Positions 1 through 5,566 of a stretch of 5,771 nt of DNA are shown here, piece after piece. Made by a program: the position numbers and the translations under genes. The notes below the pieces were generated by a model that did no database searches, was not told the origin of the DNA, and saw only the letters and a list, made by a program, of their open reading frames with translations. The DNA is taken from positions 1-5,771 of the forward strand of contig NVRR01000211.1 of NCBI GenBank assembly GCA_002732675.1, given 5' to 3'. How positions within the stretch are numbered: the first letter of the stretch is position 1; every line of letters begins with the position of its first letter. Source of the DNA: Sneathiella sp. (lineage in GTDB: Bacteria; Pseudomonadota; Alphaproteobacteria; Sneathiellales; Sneathiellaceae).

Positions 1-161
1 ATTTAAAATCTGTTTTACGGGGCAAGGACGGCTGCCTGCGGCTGGATGCCGCCATTGACGAGGCAATCGGCCGCAAACCCAAGGGCCATGATTTTATTAT
101 CGACCGTAGCGCAGATGCGACCCCCGCCGTCCCGCGGCATATGAGCGTGACCGGTGGCTGA
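1..161 (+). CDS. moaA: GTP 3',8-cyclase MoaA, C-terminal end (partial)
   Basis: This is the last 52 codons of a gene that begins before the window; the reading frame starts at base 3 and stops at TGA 159-161. MoaA is a radical-SAM enzyme that, with MoaC, converts GTP to cyclic pyranopterin monophosphate, the first step of molybdenum cofactor synthesis. The visible tail has the pattern [20 protein letters not shown] followed by a short linker and RHMSVTGG at the very end. In this family the KP.GHDF segment and the C-terminal Gly-Gly are conserved, and the Gly-Gly tail is known to reach into the active site and to be needed for activity. The radical-SAM cysteine motif and the second iron-sulfur cluster ligands lie outside the window and cannot be checked. 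nadK follows after only 6 nt, so the two are probably on one transcript. Confidence 0.85.
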   Translation, partial: LKSVLRGKDGCLRLDAAIDEAIGRKPKGHDFIIDRSADATPAVPRHMSVTGG

Positions 162-167
162 CAATCA

Positions 168-926
168 ATGAATATTTATTTTACAGCGAGCGACACAGAA
201 GATGCGCAGCTGGCCAAGAAAAAACTCGTCCATCGGTATGGGCATTGCCCCATAGATCAGGCTGAAGTCATTGTCGCCCTTGGCGGTGACGGATTTATGC
301 TGCAAACCATGCATGACTTCATGGCCTCCAACCTTCCCATCTATGGAATGAATAAGGGGACCGTCGGATTTCTCCTCAATAATTATGAAGAAGAAGGGCT
401 GATCGAGAGATTACAGGCGGTCGAATTGACGGAACTCCATCCATTGAATATGACGGCGGTCGATATGACGGGAGAAAGGTTTGAGGCCCTGGCCATCAAC
501 GAAGTCTCTTTATTGCGAGAAAGCCGGCAAACCGCCAAAATCCAGATTGCCATCGATGGTCAGGTGAAAGTGGAAGAACTGACTTGCGACGGAGTTCTGG
601 TGGCGACACCCGCCGGGAGTACAGCCTATAACTATTCCGCTCATGGCCCGATCCTGCCGGTAAACGCCGGTGTCCTGGCGTTGACACCCATTAGCGCCTT
701 TCGCCCCCGTCGTTGGCGGGGGGCCATCCTTCCCCGCGAAGCCCGTATCGAATTTCGCATTCTGGAGGCGGAAAAACGACCCGTCAGCGCCGTTGCGGAC
801 GCCACAGAAATACGGAATGTGGCGACGGTTATCATCGAAGAAAAGCGCGATATAATCATCCGGCTCCTGTTCGATCCCGAGCATGGCCTGGAGAAAAGAA
901 TACTCGACGAACAATTTATGCCGTAG
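168..926 (+). CDS. nadK: NAD kinase
   Basis: A 252-residue cytosolic enzyme that phosphorylates NAD to NADP using ATP or polyphosphate, and so supplies NADP(H) for biosynthesis and redox defence. Family motifs are in order: GGDG at residues 39-42 (with the catalytic Asp41), GTVGFL at 64-69, the NE pair at 111-112 that binds substrate, TCDG at 139-142, and the glycine-rich segment [17 protein letters not shown] at about 148-164. [13 protein letters not shown] at 173-185 and the C-terminal [12 protein letters not shown] are typical of short alphaproteobacterial NAD kinases, and the length fits them. No domain is missing. The ATG lies 6 nt after the moaA stop. A weak ribosome site, GGTGG at 153-157 inside the end of moaA, suggests translational coupling. 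No separate promoter is visible, so expression probably depends on the upstream operon. Confidence 0.96.
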   Translation: MNIYFTASDTEDAQLAKKKLVHRYGHCPIDQAEVIVALGGDGFMLQTMHDFMASNLPIYGMNKGTVGFLLNNYEEEGLIERLQAVELTELHPLNMTAVDMTGERFEALAINEVSLLRESRQTAKIQIAIDGQVKVEELTCDGVLVATPAGSTAYNYSAHGPILPVNAGVLALTPISAFRPRRWRGAILPREARIEFRILEAEKRPVSAVADATEIRNVATVIIEEKRDIIIRLLFDPEHGLEKRILDEQFMP

Positions 927-955
927 AGTCTGCTCCGTTAGTAAAGAAGAGAAAA

Positions 956-1723
956 ATGACAAAACCGATATTGATCGAGATTTTAGACGGTGTTCAAACT
1001 CTGACAATTAACCGCGCCGATAAAAAGAACGCCCTGACCCAGGAAATGTATGGGCAACTCGCGGATGCCTTGCGGGATGCGGAAGATAACCCTGACATTC
1101 GCGTCAGCCTGATCACTGGCGTTGCCGACAGTTTTACAAGCGGCAATGACATTATGGATTTTATCCAAAATCCGGTATCTGGTGAGGACGCCCCCGTTAT
1201 TCGTTTTCTCTATGCACTCGCCGAAGTTCGCAAACCGCTAGTTGCGGCGGTTAATGGCCTGGCGATCGGTGTGGGTACAACAATGCTGCTTCATTGCGAC
1301 CTTGTTTATGCTGCTGATACCGCGACCTTCTCGCTGCCTTTCGTTAATCTTGCACTTGTTCCAGAAGCAGCCTCGAGCCTGTTGCTGCCGCGTATGCTTG
1401 GGCATCAGCGTGCCGCCGAGTTATTGATGCTGGGCGAGACATTTACGGCCGATTTCGCCCATGACGCGGGCATTGTAACGGCTGTGGTCCCTGCAAGGGA
1501 GTTGCAGGAAAAAGCTCTGGGCACCGCCAAAAAACTTGCGGCAAAAGCCCCCGAAGCGTTGCGGCTGACGAAATCCTTGATGAAGGCCAATACGGATCAG
1601 GTCCTGCAAGCGATGCGGACAGAGGGCGCGGCGTTTGCCGGGCGCCTGACATCCCCTGAGGCACGCGAAGCCATGCAGGCTTTCATGGAACGCCGCTCAC
1701 CTGATTTTTCAAAATTCAGCTAG
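956..1723 (+). CDS. Enoyl-CoA hydratase/isomerase (crotonase) family protein
   Basis: A 255-residue crotonase-fold protein that acts on acyl-CoA thioesters in the cytosol, the usual length for one domain. The fold is shown by INRADKKNALT at 18-28, the oxyanion-hole segment SFTSGNDIMDF at 59-69, AAVNGLAIGVGTTMLLHCDLVYAA at about 97-120, and the LVPEAASSLLLPRMLG region at 134-149. In aligned true hydratases one catalytic Glu lies in the GGGCEL segment and the other in the PE.LLG segment. Here these places appear to be Thr (about 109) and Phe129. Glu137 in the VPE segment matches the single acid of delta3-delta2-enoyl-CoA isomerases, so isomerisation of unsaturated acyl-CoA is more likely than hydration. 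I chose ATG 956 because AGAAGAG (about 945-951) precedes it and the family homology begins there; the frame stays open upstream only inside nadK. It follows nadK by 29 nt. Confidence 0.9.
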   Translation: MTKPILIEILDGVQTLTINRADKKNALTQEMYGQLADALRDAEDNPDIRVSLITGVADSFTSGNDIMDFIQNPVSGEDAPVIRFLYALAEVRKPLVAAVNGLAIGVGTTMLLHCDLVYAADTATFSLPFVNLALVPEAASSLLLPRMLGHQRAAELLMLGETFTADFAHDAGIVTAVVPARELQEKALGTAKKLAAKAPEALRLTKSLMKANTDQVLQAMRTEGAAFAGRLTSPEAREAMQAFMERRSPDFSKFS

Positions 1724-1944
1724 GTTATTTGCCTCCGAAACCGCCCAAAGCCCTAAAAAATCGCGGTCTCTCACAATCATTAAAATTTACCTAATTTTTT
1801 ACGCAGATTGACGTTAATTCGTAAGTCTCTTTTAAGTTTTAGTCGGTAATTTTATCTCCAATGACAAAACCGGGGATGTTCTGACCAGCTAATAACGGTG
1901 GTTTCGTGCTTTCCCTACTGAAGACACCGTTCAGGAGAGTTCTA
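1724..1944 (+). promoter_or_regulatory. AT-rich leader of the parA cassette
   Basis: This 221-nt gap has no credible gene. It separates the crotonase gene from the ParA cassette and probably carries the cassette's promoter. The best candidate is TTGACG at 1808-1813 as a -35 box, with a weak TTTAAG-like -10 at about 1831-1836 after 17 nt. The -10 match is poor, so this is tentative. Just after the crotonase stop, an imperfect stem pairs 1737-1744 with 1763-1770 (7 of 8 positions) but has no adjacent T-run, so it is at best a weak terminator. If the ribbon-helix-helix protein downstream represses its own operon, as type Ib partition proteins do, its operator should be in this stretch. Confidence 0.4.
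1894..1931 (+). promoter_or_regulatory. Hairpin next to the parA ribosome binding site
   Basis: AACGGTG at 1894-1900 and CACCGTT at 1925-1931 are perfect inverted repeats. After one mismatch the stem can continue with five more pairs (1902-1906 with 1919-1923, two of them G-U), leaving a loop of about 12 nt. The 3' arm ends one base before the Shine-Dalgarno AGGAGAG at 1933-1939, which in turn is 5 nt from the ATG. As RNA it could modulate ribosome access; as DNA it could be a dyad operator. Pairing is seen in the sequence; function is inferred. Confidence 0.45.
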
Positions 1945-2640
1945 ATGAAAGTAATCGCAGTTGCATCGCAAAAGGGCGGCTCAGGTAAAACGACCCTTGC
2001 CGGGCACTTGGCTGTGCAGGCTGAATTGGCTGGACAGGGGCCGGTGGCCCTGGTCGATACCGACCCCCAGGGCAGCCTGTCTGAATGGTGGAACGAACGC
2101 GAAGCCGAAACGCCGCTGTTTGCGAGGACGACAGTTGAACGCCTCAGCGCCGATATTGGCCGGATGGAACAGATGGGGATTAAACTCCTGATCGTCGATA
2201 CGCCGCCTGCCATTACTTCGACAATCGCAAATGTCATTGGTCTTGCCGATCTTTTGATTATTCCGACCCGCCCGAGCCCGCATGACCTGCGTGCCGTCGG
2301 TGCAACGGTGGAACTTGCCGAAGGGCTTAATACACCCCTTATTTTCGTCGTTAACGGCGCGACGCCCCGGGCGCGGATTACCAGCGAAGCCGCTATTGCA
2401 CTTTCGCAGCACGGGACGCTGGCACCTTCCGTTATTCACCAGCGCGTTGATTTCGCCTCCAGCATGATCGATGGACGGACAACAATGGAGCTTGATCCGT
2501 CGTCCAAATCAAGCGAAGAAATAGTCAAACTCTGGTCCTATATCCAGGAGCGGATTGCCAGAATTTCTCCGGCTTACCCCTCTAATCCGCAGCATCATAT
2601 ACCGGCGTCCGCCAGCACTAATGGCGCGATTTATAATTGA
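1945..2640 (+). CDS. Orphan ParA/MinD-family ATPase
   Basis: A 231-residue deviant Walker P-loop ATPase. Such proteins form ATP-dependent dimers that bind nucleoid DNA or membrane and position DNA or protein cargo. Visible motifs are the deviant Walker A KGGSGKTT at 10-17, with both the signature Lys10 and the P-loop Lys15; VDTDPQGS at 37-44 (Walker A'); and LLIVDTPPA at 81-89 (Walker B region). The IIPTRPSPHDLRA stretch in the middle and VVNGATPRARI after it also fit the family. There is no N-terminal helix-turn-helix, so it is a short type Ib-like ParA rather than a P1/F-type one. The start is set by AGGAGAG at 1933-1939. An in-frame GTG at 1906 would add 13 residues but has no such site and lies inside a hairpin. 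It heads a three-gene cassette. The canonical chromosomal parA normally sits with parB near gidA/gidB, which are not seen here, so this looks like an orphan paralogue. Confidence 0.93.
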   Translation: MKVIAVASQKGGSGKTTLAGHLAVQAELAGQGPVALVDTDPQGSLSEWWNEREAETPLFARTTVERLSADIGRMEQMGIKLLIVDTPPAITSTIANVIGLADLLIIPTRPSPHDLRAVGATVELAEGLNTPLIFVVNGATPRARITSEAAIALSQHGTLAPSVIHQRVDFASSMIDGRTTMELDPSSKSSEEIVKLWSYIQERIARISPAYPSNPQHHIPASASTNGAIYN

Positions 2641-2674
2641 GCGTAGAGCGTAGTCAGCAAAAAGAAGAATTACT

Positions 2675-3436
2675 ATGAAAGCAGCATTCTTAACAAGTTC
2701 ACTCATCGCCCCAAAAGGTAAGGCCTTGCCGACTTCTTCGGCAACAGCGCCTATGAAACTGTTGAGCGAGGAAACAGATAGACGCTCTAGCGGTGTCTCA
2801 CGGATTTATGATCGCGTCGCAGAATATGCAGACCATCATGCTAAGACCGAGCATACGCTTAAAGCAACTGACATTCCGGTTACCGAAGAACAAAAAAAAT
2901 CGTTAGAAAGCGCCGTACAAGGTTCCAAAAACAGCCCCACTGAGGATCGTCCTCTTTTTCTAAAAGAAGAAGAGTCTAGTGATACTCAAGAGTTCGATAA
3001 TGAAATTGAGGTTTTCGCGCTCACAGAGCTGACGGACGCCGAAGATATTGATCCCATTTTTGAAACGCCTGCTCCCGTCCGACAGAAAAAACCTATTGCC
3101 AGTGGGTTGCACCAGGCGGGTAAAAGCAACTTTTCTATGACCAAGGCGGCTACCGCTGCGCTTTCAAAGCCAAAAAAAGCGGAGCCCTTGTCAGACGCCA
3201 AATATGGCCAGATCGCCAAGGAGGTTTCGCAGCTCAAAAAAGACAATCTCGGACGCATTCGTATCTCTGTTCGTATGGCGCCCAAAGATCATTTGCAACT
3301 TAAGCTGATAGCGGCGCATACGCAAATGTCCGCCCAGGCGATTTTCGAGACGGCCCTGGAAGAGTATGTCTCAAATCACGGAACAGAACTACTCCCGGAA
3401 TCCTGTAGTTGCGTCTTGGATAAGACGACACTTTGA
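2675..3436 (+). CDS. Disordered protein with C-terminal ribbon-helix-helix-like domain, likely ParA partner
   Basis: A 253-residue protein of no named family that I recognise. Residues 1-20 (MKAAFLTSSLIAPKGKALPT) form a basic N-terminal segment. About 30-190 looks disordered and is markedly acidic at 89-130. The C-terminal part, about 193-235, reads GRIRISVRM followed by two helices (PKDHLQLKLIAAHTQ, then MSAQAIFETALEEYV). This strand-helix-helix pattern matches MetJ/Arc ribbon-helix-helix DNA-binding domains. Family knowledge: type Ib ParA ATPases are partnered by small ribbon-helix-helix proteins (ParG, omega) that bind the centromere, repress their operon and stimulate the ATPase through a basic N-terminal tail. 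The gene lies 34 nt after the ATPase gene, consistent with that role. A partner function is inferred. A CSC cysteine pair (244, 246) lies near the C-terminus. The ribosome site is weak (AGAAGA, about 2663-2668). Confidence 0.72.
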   Translation: MKAAFLTSSLIAPKGKALPTSSATAPMKLLSEETDRRSSGVSRIYDRVAEYADHHAKTEHTLKATDIPVTEEQKKSLESAVQGSKNSPTEDRPLFLKEEESSDTQEFDNEIEVFALTELTDAEDIDPIFETPAPVRQKKPIASGLHQAGKSNFSMTKAATAALSKPKKAEPLSDAKYGQIAKEVSQLKKDNLGRIRISVRMAPKDHLQLKLIAAHTQMSAQAIFETALEEYVSNHGTELLPESCSCVLDKTTL

Positions 3437-3450
3437 GTGGAAGTAAAATT

Positions 3451-4386
3451 ATGCGTGAAAATACAGCAAAAGAACTGGAAACTGGCCTTGATGCCGGATC
3501 GTTATCCAAGATCAAGGTGCGGCGGTCGAAAGACGCCAAGAATGCCTCTCCTAAAAAGGTGAAATCCGGTGATATTACGGATCGGCTGCAGGCGCTCGCC
3601 GACGAGTTAGAGGCGACGAAACCAGCTGTAGCCGTCGCCAAACCAGCTTTTGAAGACGACAACTCCGGTTTGTTCGAAACAGAGAAAAAGCGGCTGGCGG
3701 CTAAGGCACAACCGAAAATAACTGTATCGCCTCCGGTTACGGAAGAACCGCCGCTCGCGAAGCCAGTTCCAGCGTCTAAAAAGAAGGCAAAGGTTGCCGT
3801 ATCTCCTAAGGTTTTGCCAAAAGAGAAGCCGGCAGCTCAGAAAAGCAAGAAACCTGCCTCACAGAAGCCCAGAAAAGCAATTCTTACTCCCGATGTTGCT
3901 TCGGCTGTACCGCCCAGACGGGCTAACTGGGCCCGCCCGGCCGCGGCCCCTGGATGGCAGAAAAAGGTCTCGTCACCGGACATCCTGACATACTGGATGG
4001 AGCTTAGAAACGGCAATCGCTATCCGACTTGGCAAAACCTGGATACGCAAAAGATAGGCAAATTCTGGCCCAATTGTTTGCTCGTACATTGTGATCATGG
4101 CGTCGGCCGTCTGCAATTGCAGACAGGCTTTTCCAATGAACTCCGCCGGTCCGCAAAACAGGCCGATCCACTGCGGGACTTATCTTCCGATATTGATTTC
4201 ACCCCCATGGTCGTGGATTGGGTATTAAATCTGGCAAGAGATGTTGCCAATAGCGGCAAGCCTGCCCATGGCACCGAGTATTTCCCGTCGGCTTTTGACG
4301 AATTTCCACTTCGCGTTATTGCGCTACCGTTAAGCAGCGACCAAATCGACATCGATCATGTTCTTTGCTACGTACAGAAGCTCTAG
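3451..4386 (+). CDS. Lysine/proline-rich linker protein with C-terminal PAS_5-like domain
   Basis: A 311-residue protein with two parts. Residues 1-60 are basic and include a possible short amphipathic helix (DITDRLQALADELE, about 41-54). About 85-155 is a low-complexity Lys/Pro/Ala linker resembling histone H1 tails, which may be disordered and could bind DNA or polyanions. Residues about 174-311 begin with SPDILTYWMELRNGNRYPTW, continue with NLD...IGKFWPNCLL and end with RVIALPLSSDQIDIDHVLCY. This matches the layout of alphaproteobacterial PAS_5-type domains, which may sense a ligand or dock partners; the domain call comes from recalled patterns, and no ligand residue can be named. I chose ATG 3451 because GGAAG (3439-3443) sits 7 nt upstream. 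A TTG at 3433 overlapping the previous stop would add 6 residues. The 14-nt gap to the previous gene indicates co-expression with the ParA cassette. Confidence 0.75.
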   Translation: MRENTAKELETGLDAGSLSKIKVRRSKDAKNASPKKVKSGDITDRLQALADELEATKPAVAVAKPAFEDDNSGLFETEKKRLAAKAQPKITVSPPVTEEPPLAKPVPASKKKAKVAVSPKVLPKEKPAAQKSKKPASQKPRKAILTPDVASAVPPRRANWARPAAAPGWQKKVSSPDILTYWMELRNGNRYPTWQNLDTQKIGKFWPNCLLVHCDHGVGRLQLQTGFSNELRRSAKQADPLRDLSSDIDFTPMVVDWVLNLARDVANSGKPAHGTEYFPSAFDEFPLRVIALPLSSDQIDIDHVLCYVQKL

Positions 4387-4416
4387 GGTCAAGCCTTCTG
4401 GATTCTGATCCTAGAG
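4381..4416. terminator. Convergent hairpin holding both stop codons, possible bidirectional terminator
   Basis: CTCTAGGGTCA at 4381-4391 pairs with TGATCCTAGAG at 4406-4416; 10 of 11 positions are complementary and the other is G-T. The loop is 14 nt. The TAG of the PAS_5-like gene (4384-4386) lies in the left arm and the TAG of the ArsC-like gene (4411-4413 on the minus strand) in the right arm, both preceded by CTC. The position between convergent genes suggests a shared terminator. Neither side has a strong T-run (TCTCTTT on the plus side is the best), so intrinsic termination would be weak. Confidence 0.5.
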
Positions 4417-4758
4417 AATCTCTTTAACAGCGGCCTTTTCCGCGTCCTTGAAACCAACCACATAGCGCCCGTTATTTTCAAAAATCGGGCGCTTAAAGAG
4501 AGTTGGTGCGGCCATTAACAACGCCGCCGGATTAGGCCCGTCAAGCTGCTCCTTCTCATCATCATTCAATTGCCGATACGTTGTACCGCGTTTATTGATC
4601 AGGATTGTGCGATCAATAGCCGCCAGCCAAGTATCAACGGTTTCCTTATCAAGACCGTCTCGCCGAAAATCATGGAACTGAAACTCGACCCCTTCCTCAT
4701 CCAGCCATTTAATCGCTTTCCGGCAGGTGTCGCAGTTTTTTATCCCATATATTTTCAT
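4411..4758 (-). CDS. yffB: ArsC/Spx-family thioredoxin-fold protein (YffB-like)
   Basis: A 115-residue protein beginning MKIYGIKNCDTCRKAIKWL, with FHDFRRDGLD at about 28-37, NKRGTTYRQL at 55-64 and FKRPI at 88-92. This order matches E. coli YffB very closely in length and motifs. YffB belongs to the ArsC/Spx/MgsR superfamily and is regarded as a possible glutathione-dependent thiol reductase; such genes are often labelled arsenate reductase without proof. The Cys9-Cys12 pair (CDTC) is notable because E. coli YffB, as I recall it, has CDTI; a CXXC pair as in Spx could form a redox-active disulfide. No arsenic-resistance genes are nearby, so arsenate reduction is not supported. A GGAG ribosome site (complement of 4766-4769) lies 7 nt before the ATG. 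It is downstream of azoR on the same strand with a 90-nt gap containing a strong hairpin. Confidence 0.88.
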   Translation of the reverse strand: MKIYGIKNCDTCRKAIKWLDEEGVEFQFHDFRRDGLDKETVDTWLAAIDRTILINKRGTTYRQLNDDEKEQLDGPNPAALLMAAPTLFKRPIFENNGRYVVGFKDAEKAAVKEIL

Positions 4759-4770
4759 TAGGTCACTCCA

Positions 4771-4815
4771 GGCACGGGGTAGAATTAGGGTCTATATCCT
4801 TACCTACCCCGTGCC
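4771..4815 (-). repeat. Perfect 12-bp inverted repeat between azoR and the ArsC-like gene
   Basis: GGCACGGGGTAG at 4771-4782 and CTACCCCGTGCC at 4804-4815 are exact reverse complements around a 21-nt spacer. A smaller stem inside the spacer can pair 4787-4791 with 4796-4800. In the minus-strand transcript the structure lies after the azoR stop and ends one base before the GGAG that serves the ArsC-like gene. There is no T-run on either side, so a standard intrinsic terminator is unlikely. A translational control element, an RNA processing or stability hairpin, a protein-binding palindrome or one copy of a dispersed repeat are all possible. Confidence 0.85.
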
Positions 4816-4848
4816 CAGCTATCCTGGCAACGCCGATTTCGTCCAAAT

Positions 4849-5454
4849 TTATGCAACCGCCAATAAATCGACTTCATTGGCTGCAGAGATCAACGCGCTT
4901 TGTTTCTTCTCATCGCCCATCGCCAGTCCTTCGGCATAGACGATTTCGATATCGGTAATGCCGAGAAAGGTAAGAAATGTCTGGATAAAGGCCGTCTGGC
5001 TGTCCTTGTCCGTATTCTTATACATGCCGCCACGGGCCGCAAAAATAAAGGCTTTCTTACCCTCGAGCAGGCCCACAGACCCGTTTTCGGTATATTTGAA
5101 GGTTTGTCCGGCCCGCGCAATTTGATCAATCCAGGCTTTCAATGTTGACGGGATACCGAAGTTATACATTGGTAGTCCAAGTGCAATAACATCGCTTTCT
5201 TTCAGCTCGTTAATAAGCTGGTCAGATAAATCCGCATGTTTCCTCTGCTGTTCGTCTCGATCTTCAGGCGGGGTTGTAAAAGCCGTGAAAATTTCAGCGG
5301 AGATGTGGGGCAAAGGCTCCGCGTCCAGATCTCTTCTAATGACCGATGCACCAGGATTTGCAGCTAGCCAGTTGTTTACAAATTTTTCTGCCAATTGTGA
5401 GGATTGTCCGCCATCGCCAAAAATACTGCTCGTTACATGTAGAATTTTTTTCAT
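4849..5454 (-). CDS. azoR: FMN-dependent NADH azoreductase / quinone reductase
   Basis: A 201-residue flavodoxin-like oxidoreductase of the AzoR family, cytosolic and usually a homodimer. It passes two electrons from NAD(P)H through FMN to quinones and, in assays, to azo compounds; detoxifying quinones and electrophiles is the likely natural role. Visible motifs are MKKILHVTSSIFGDGGQSS at the start (phosphate-binding loop of FMN), PMYNFGIPSTLKAWIDQIARAG at about 95-116, the TFKY...GLLEGKKA strand region at 118-135, and ARGG at 140-143, which contacts the flavin. Length matches the family. I start at the ATG at 5454, where family homology begins; a TTG at 5496 would add 14 unrelated residues. 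A GGGA element about 9 nt upstream of the ATG can serve as ribosome site. The divergent LysR gene is the probable regulator. Confidence 0.94.
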   Translation of the reverse strand: MKKILHVTSSIFGDGGQSSQLAEKFVNNWLAANPGASVIRRDLDAEPLPHISAEIFTAFTTPPEDRDEQQRKHADLSDQLINELKESDVIALGLPMYNFGIPSTLKAWIDQIARAGQTFKYTENGSVGLLEGKKAFIFAARGGMYKNTDKDSQTAFIQTFLTFLGITDIEIVYAEGLAMGDEKKQSALISAANEVDLLAVA

Positions 5455-5566
5455 ATTGCTATTCCCGTTATCTTGAATGTCTTTGATGGTTTTCAAATAA
5501 TATCTATTTTTCTAATTTAAAAGTGGTATTATCTGACTATTATTATCAGTATTTTAGATATATAAA
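5455..5566. promoter_or_regulatory. Divergent azoR-lysR control region
   Basis: A 112-nt AT-rich gap between divergent genes, the usual place for both promoters and the LysR binding site. It contains a direct repeat TATTATC at 5527-5533 and 5541-5547, spaced 14 bp. An imperfect dyad with CTGA at 5533-5536 and TCAG at 5546-5549 overlaps it, and a wider pair ATATCTA at 5500-5506 and TAGATAT at 5555-5561 flanks both. Any of these could be the operator. For azoR, TTGAAA (complement of 5491-5496) is a possible -35 box with a weak GATAAC -10 after 18 nt. Motif assignments are tentative; the regulatory role of the gap is likely. Confidence 0.55.

Noticed and set aside
713..955. In-frame upstream extension of the crotonase gene by 81 codons
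   Set aside because: It lies entirely inside nadK in another frame, has Arg/Gly-rich out-of-frame composition, and the crotonase homology and a ribosome site both point to ATG 956.
510..1007. Minus-strand open frame of 165 codons opposite nadK
   Set aside because: nadK is fully supported on the other strand and the translated product shows no recognisable domain.
1737..1770. Terminator after the crotonase gene
   Set aside because: The stem has a mismatch, its loop is long and no T-run follows it directly; mentioned only within the leader entry.
1780..1794. TTAA-N7-CTAA, one base from the CtrA consensus TTAA-N7-TTAA
   Set aside because: One half-site is imperfect and the region is very AT-rich, so a chance match is likely; without other CtrA sites or conservation it cannot be called.
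1839..2237. Minus-strand open frame of 132 codons opposite the parA leader and 5' half
   Set aside because: It lies mostly opposite the well-supported ATPase gene, matches no family I know and has no clear ribosome site; it is a shadow frame.
1945..3436. Canonical chromosomal parAB or a plasmid replication locus
   Set aside because: There is no ParB-type protein, no rep gene and no iteron array, and the flanking genes are chromosomal housekeeping genes.
4411..4758. True arsenate reductase of an ars operon
   Set aside because: No arsR, arsB or acr3 gene is near, and the motif order fits the YffB branch better than E. coli ArsC.
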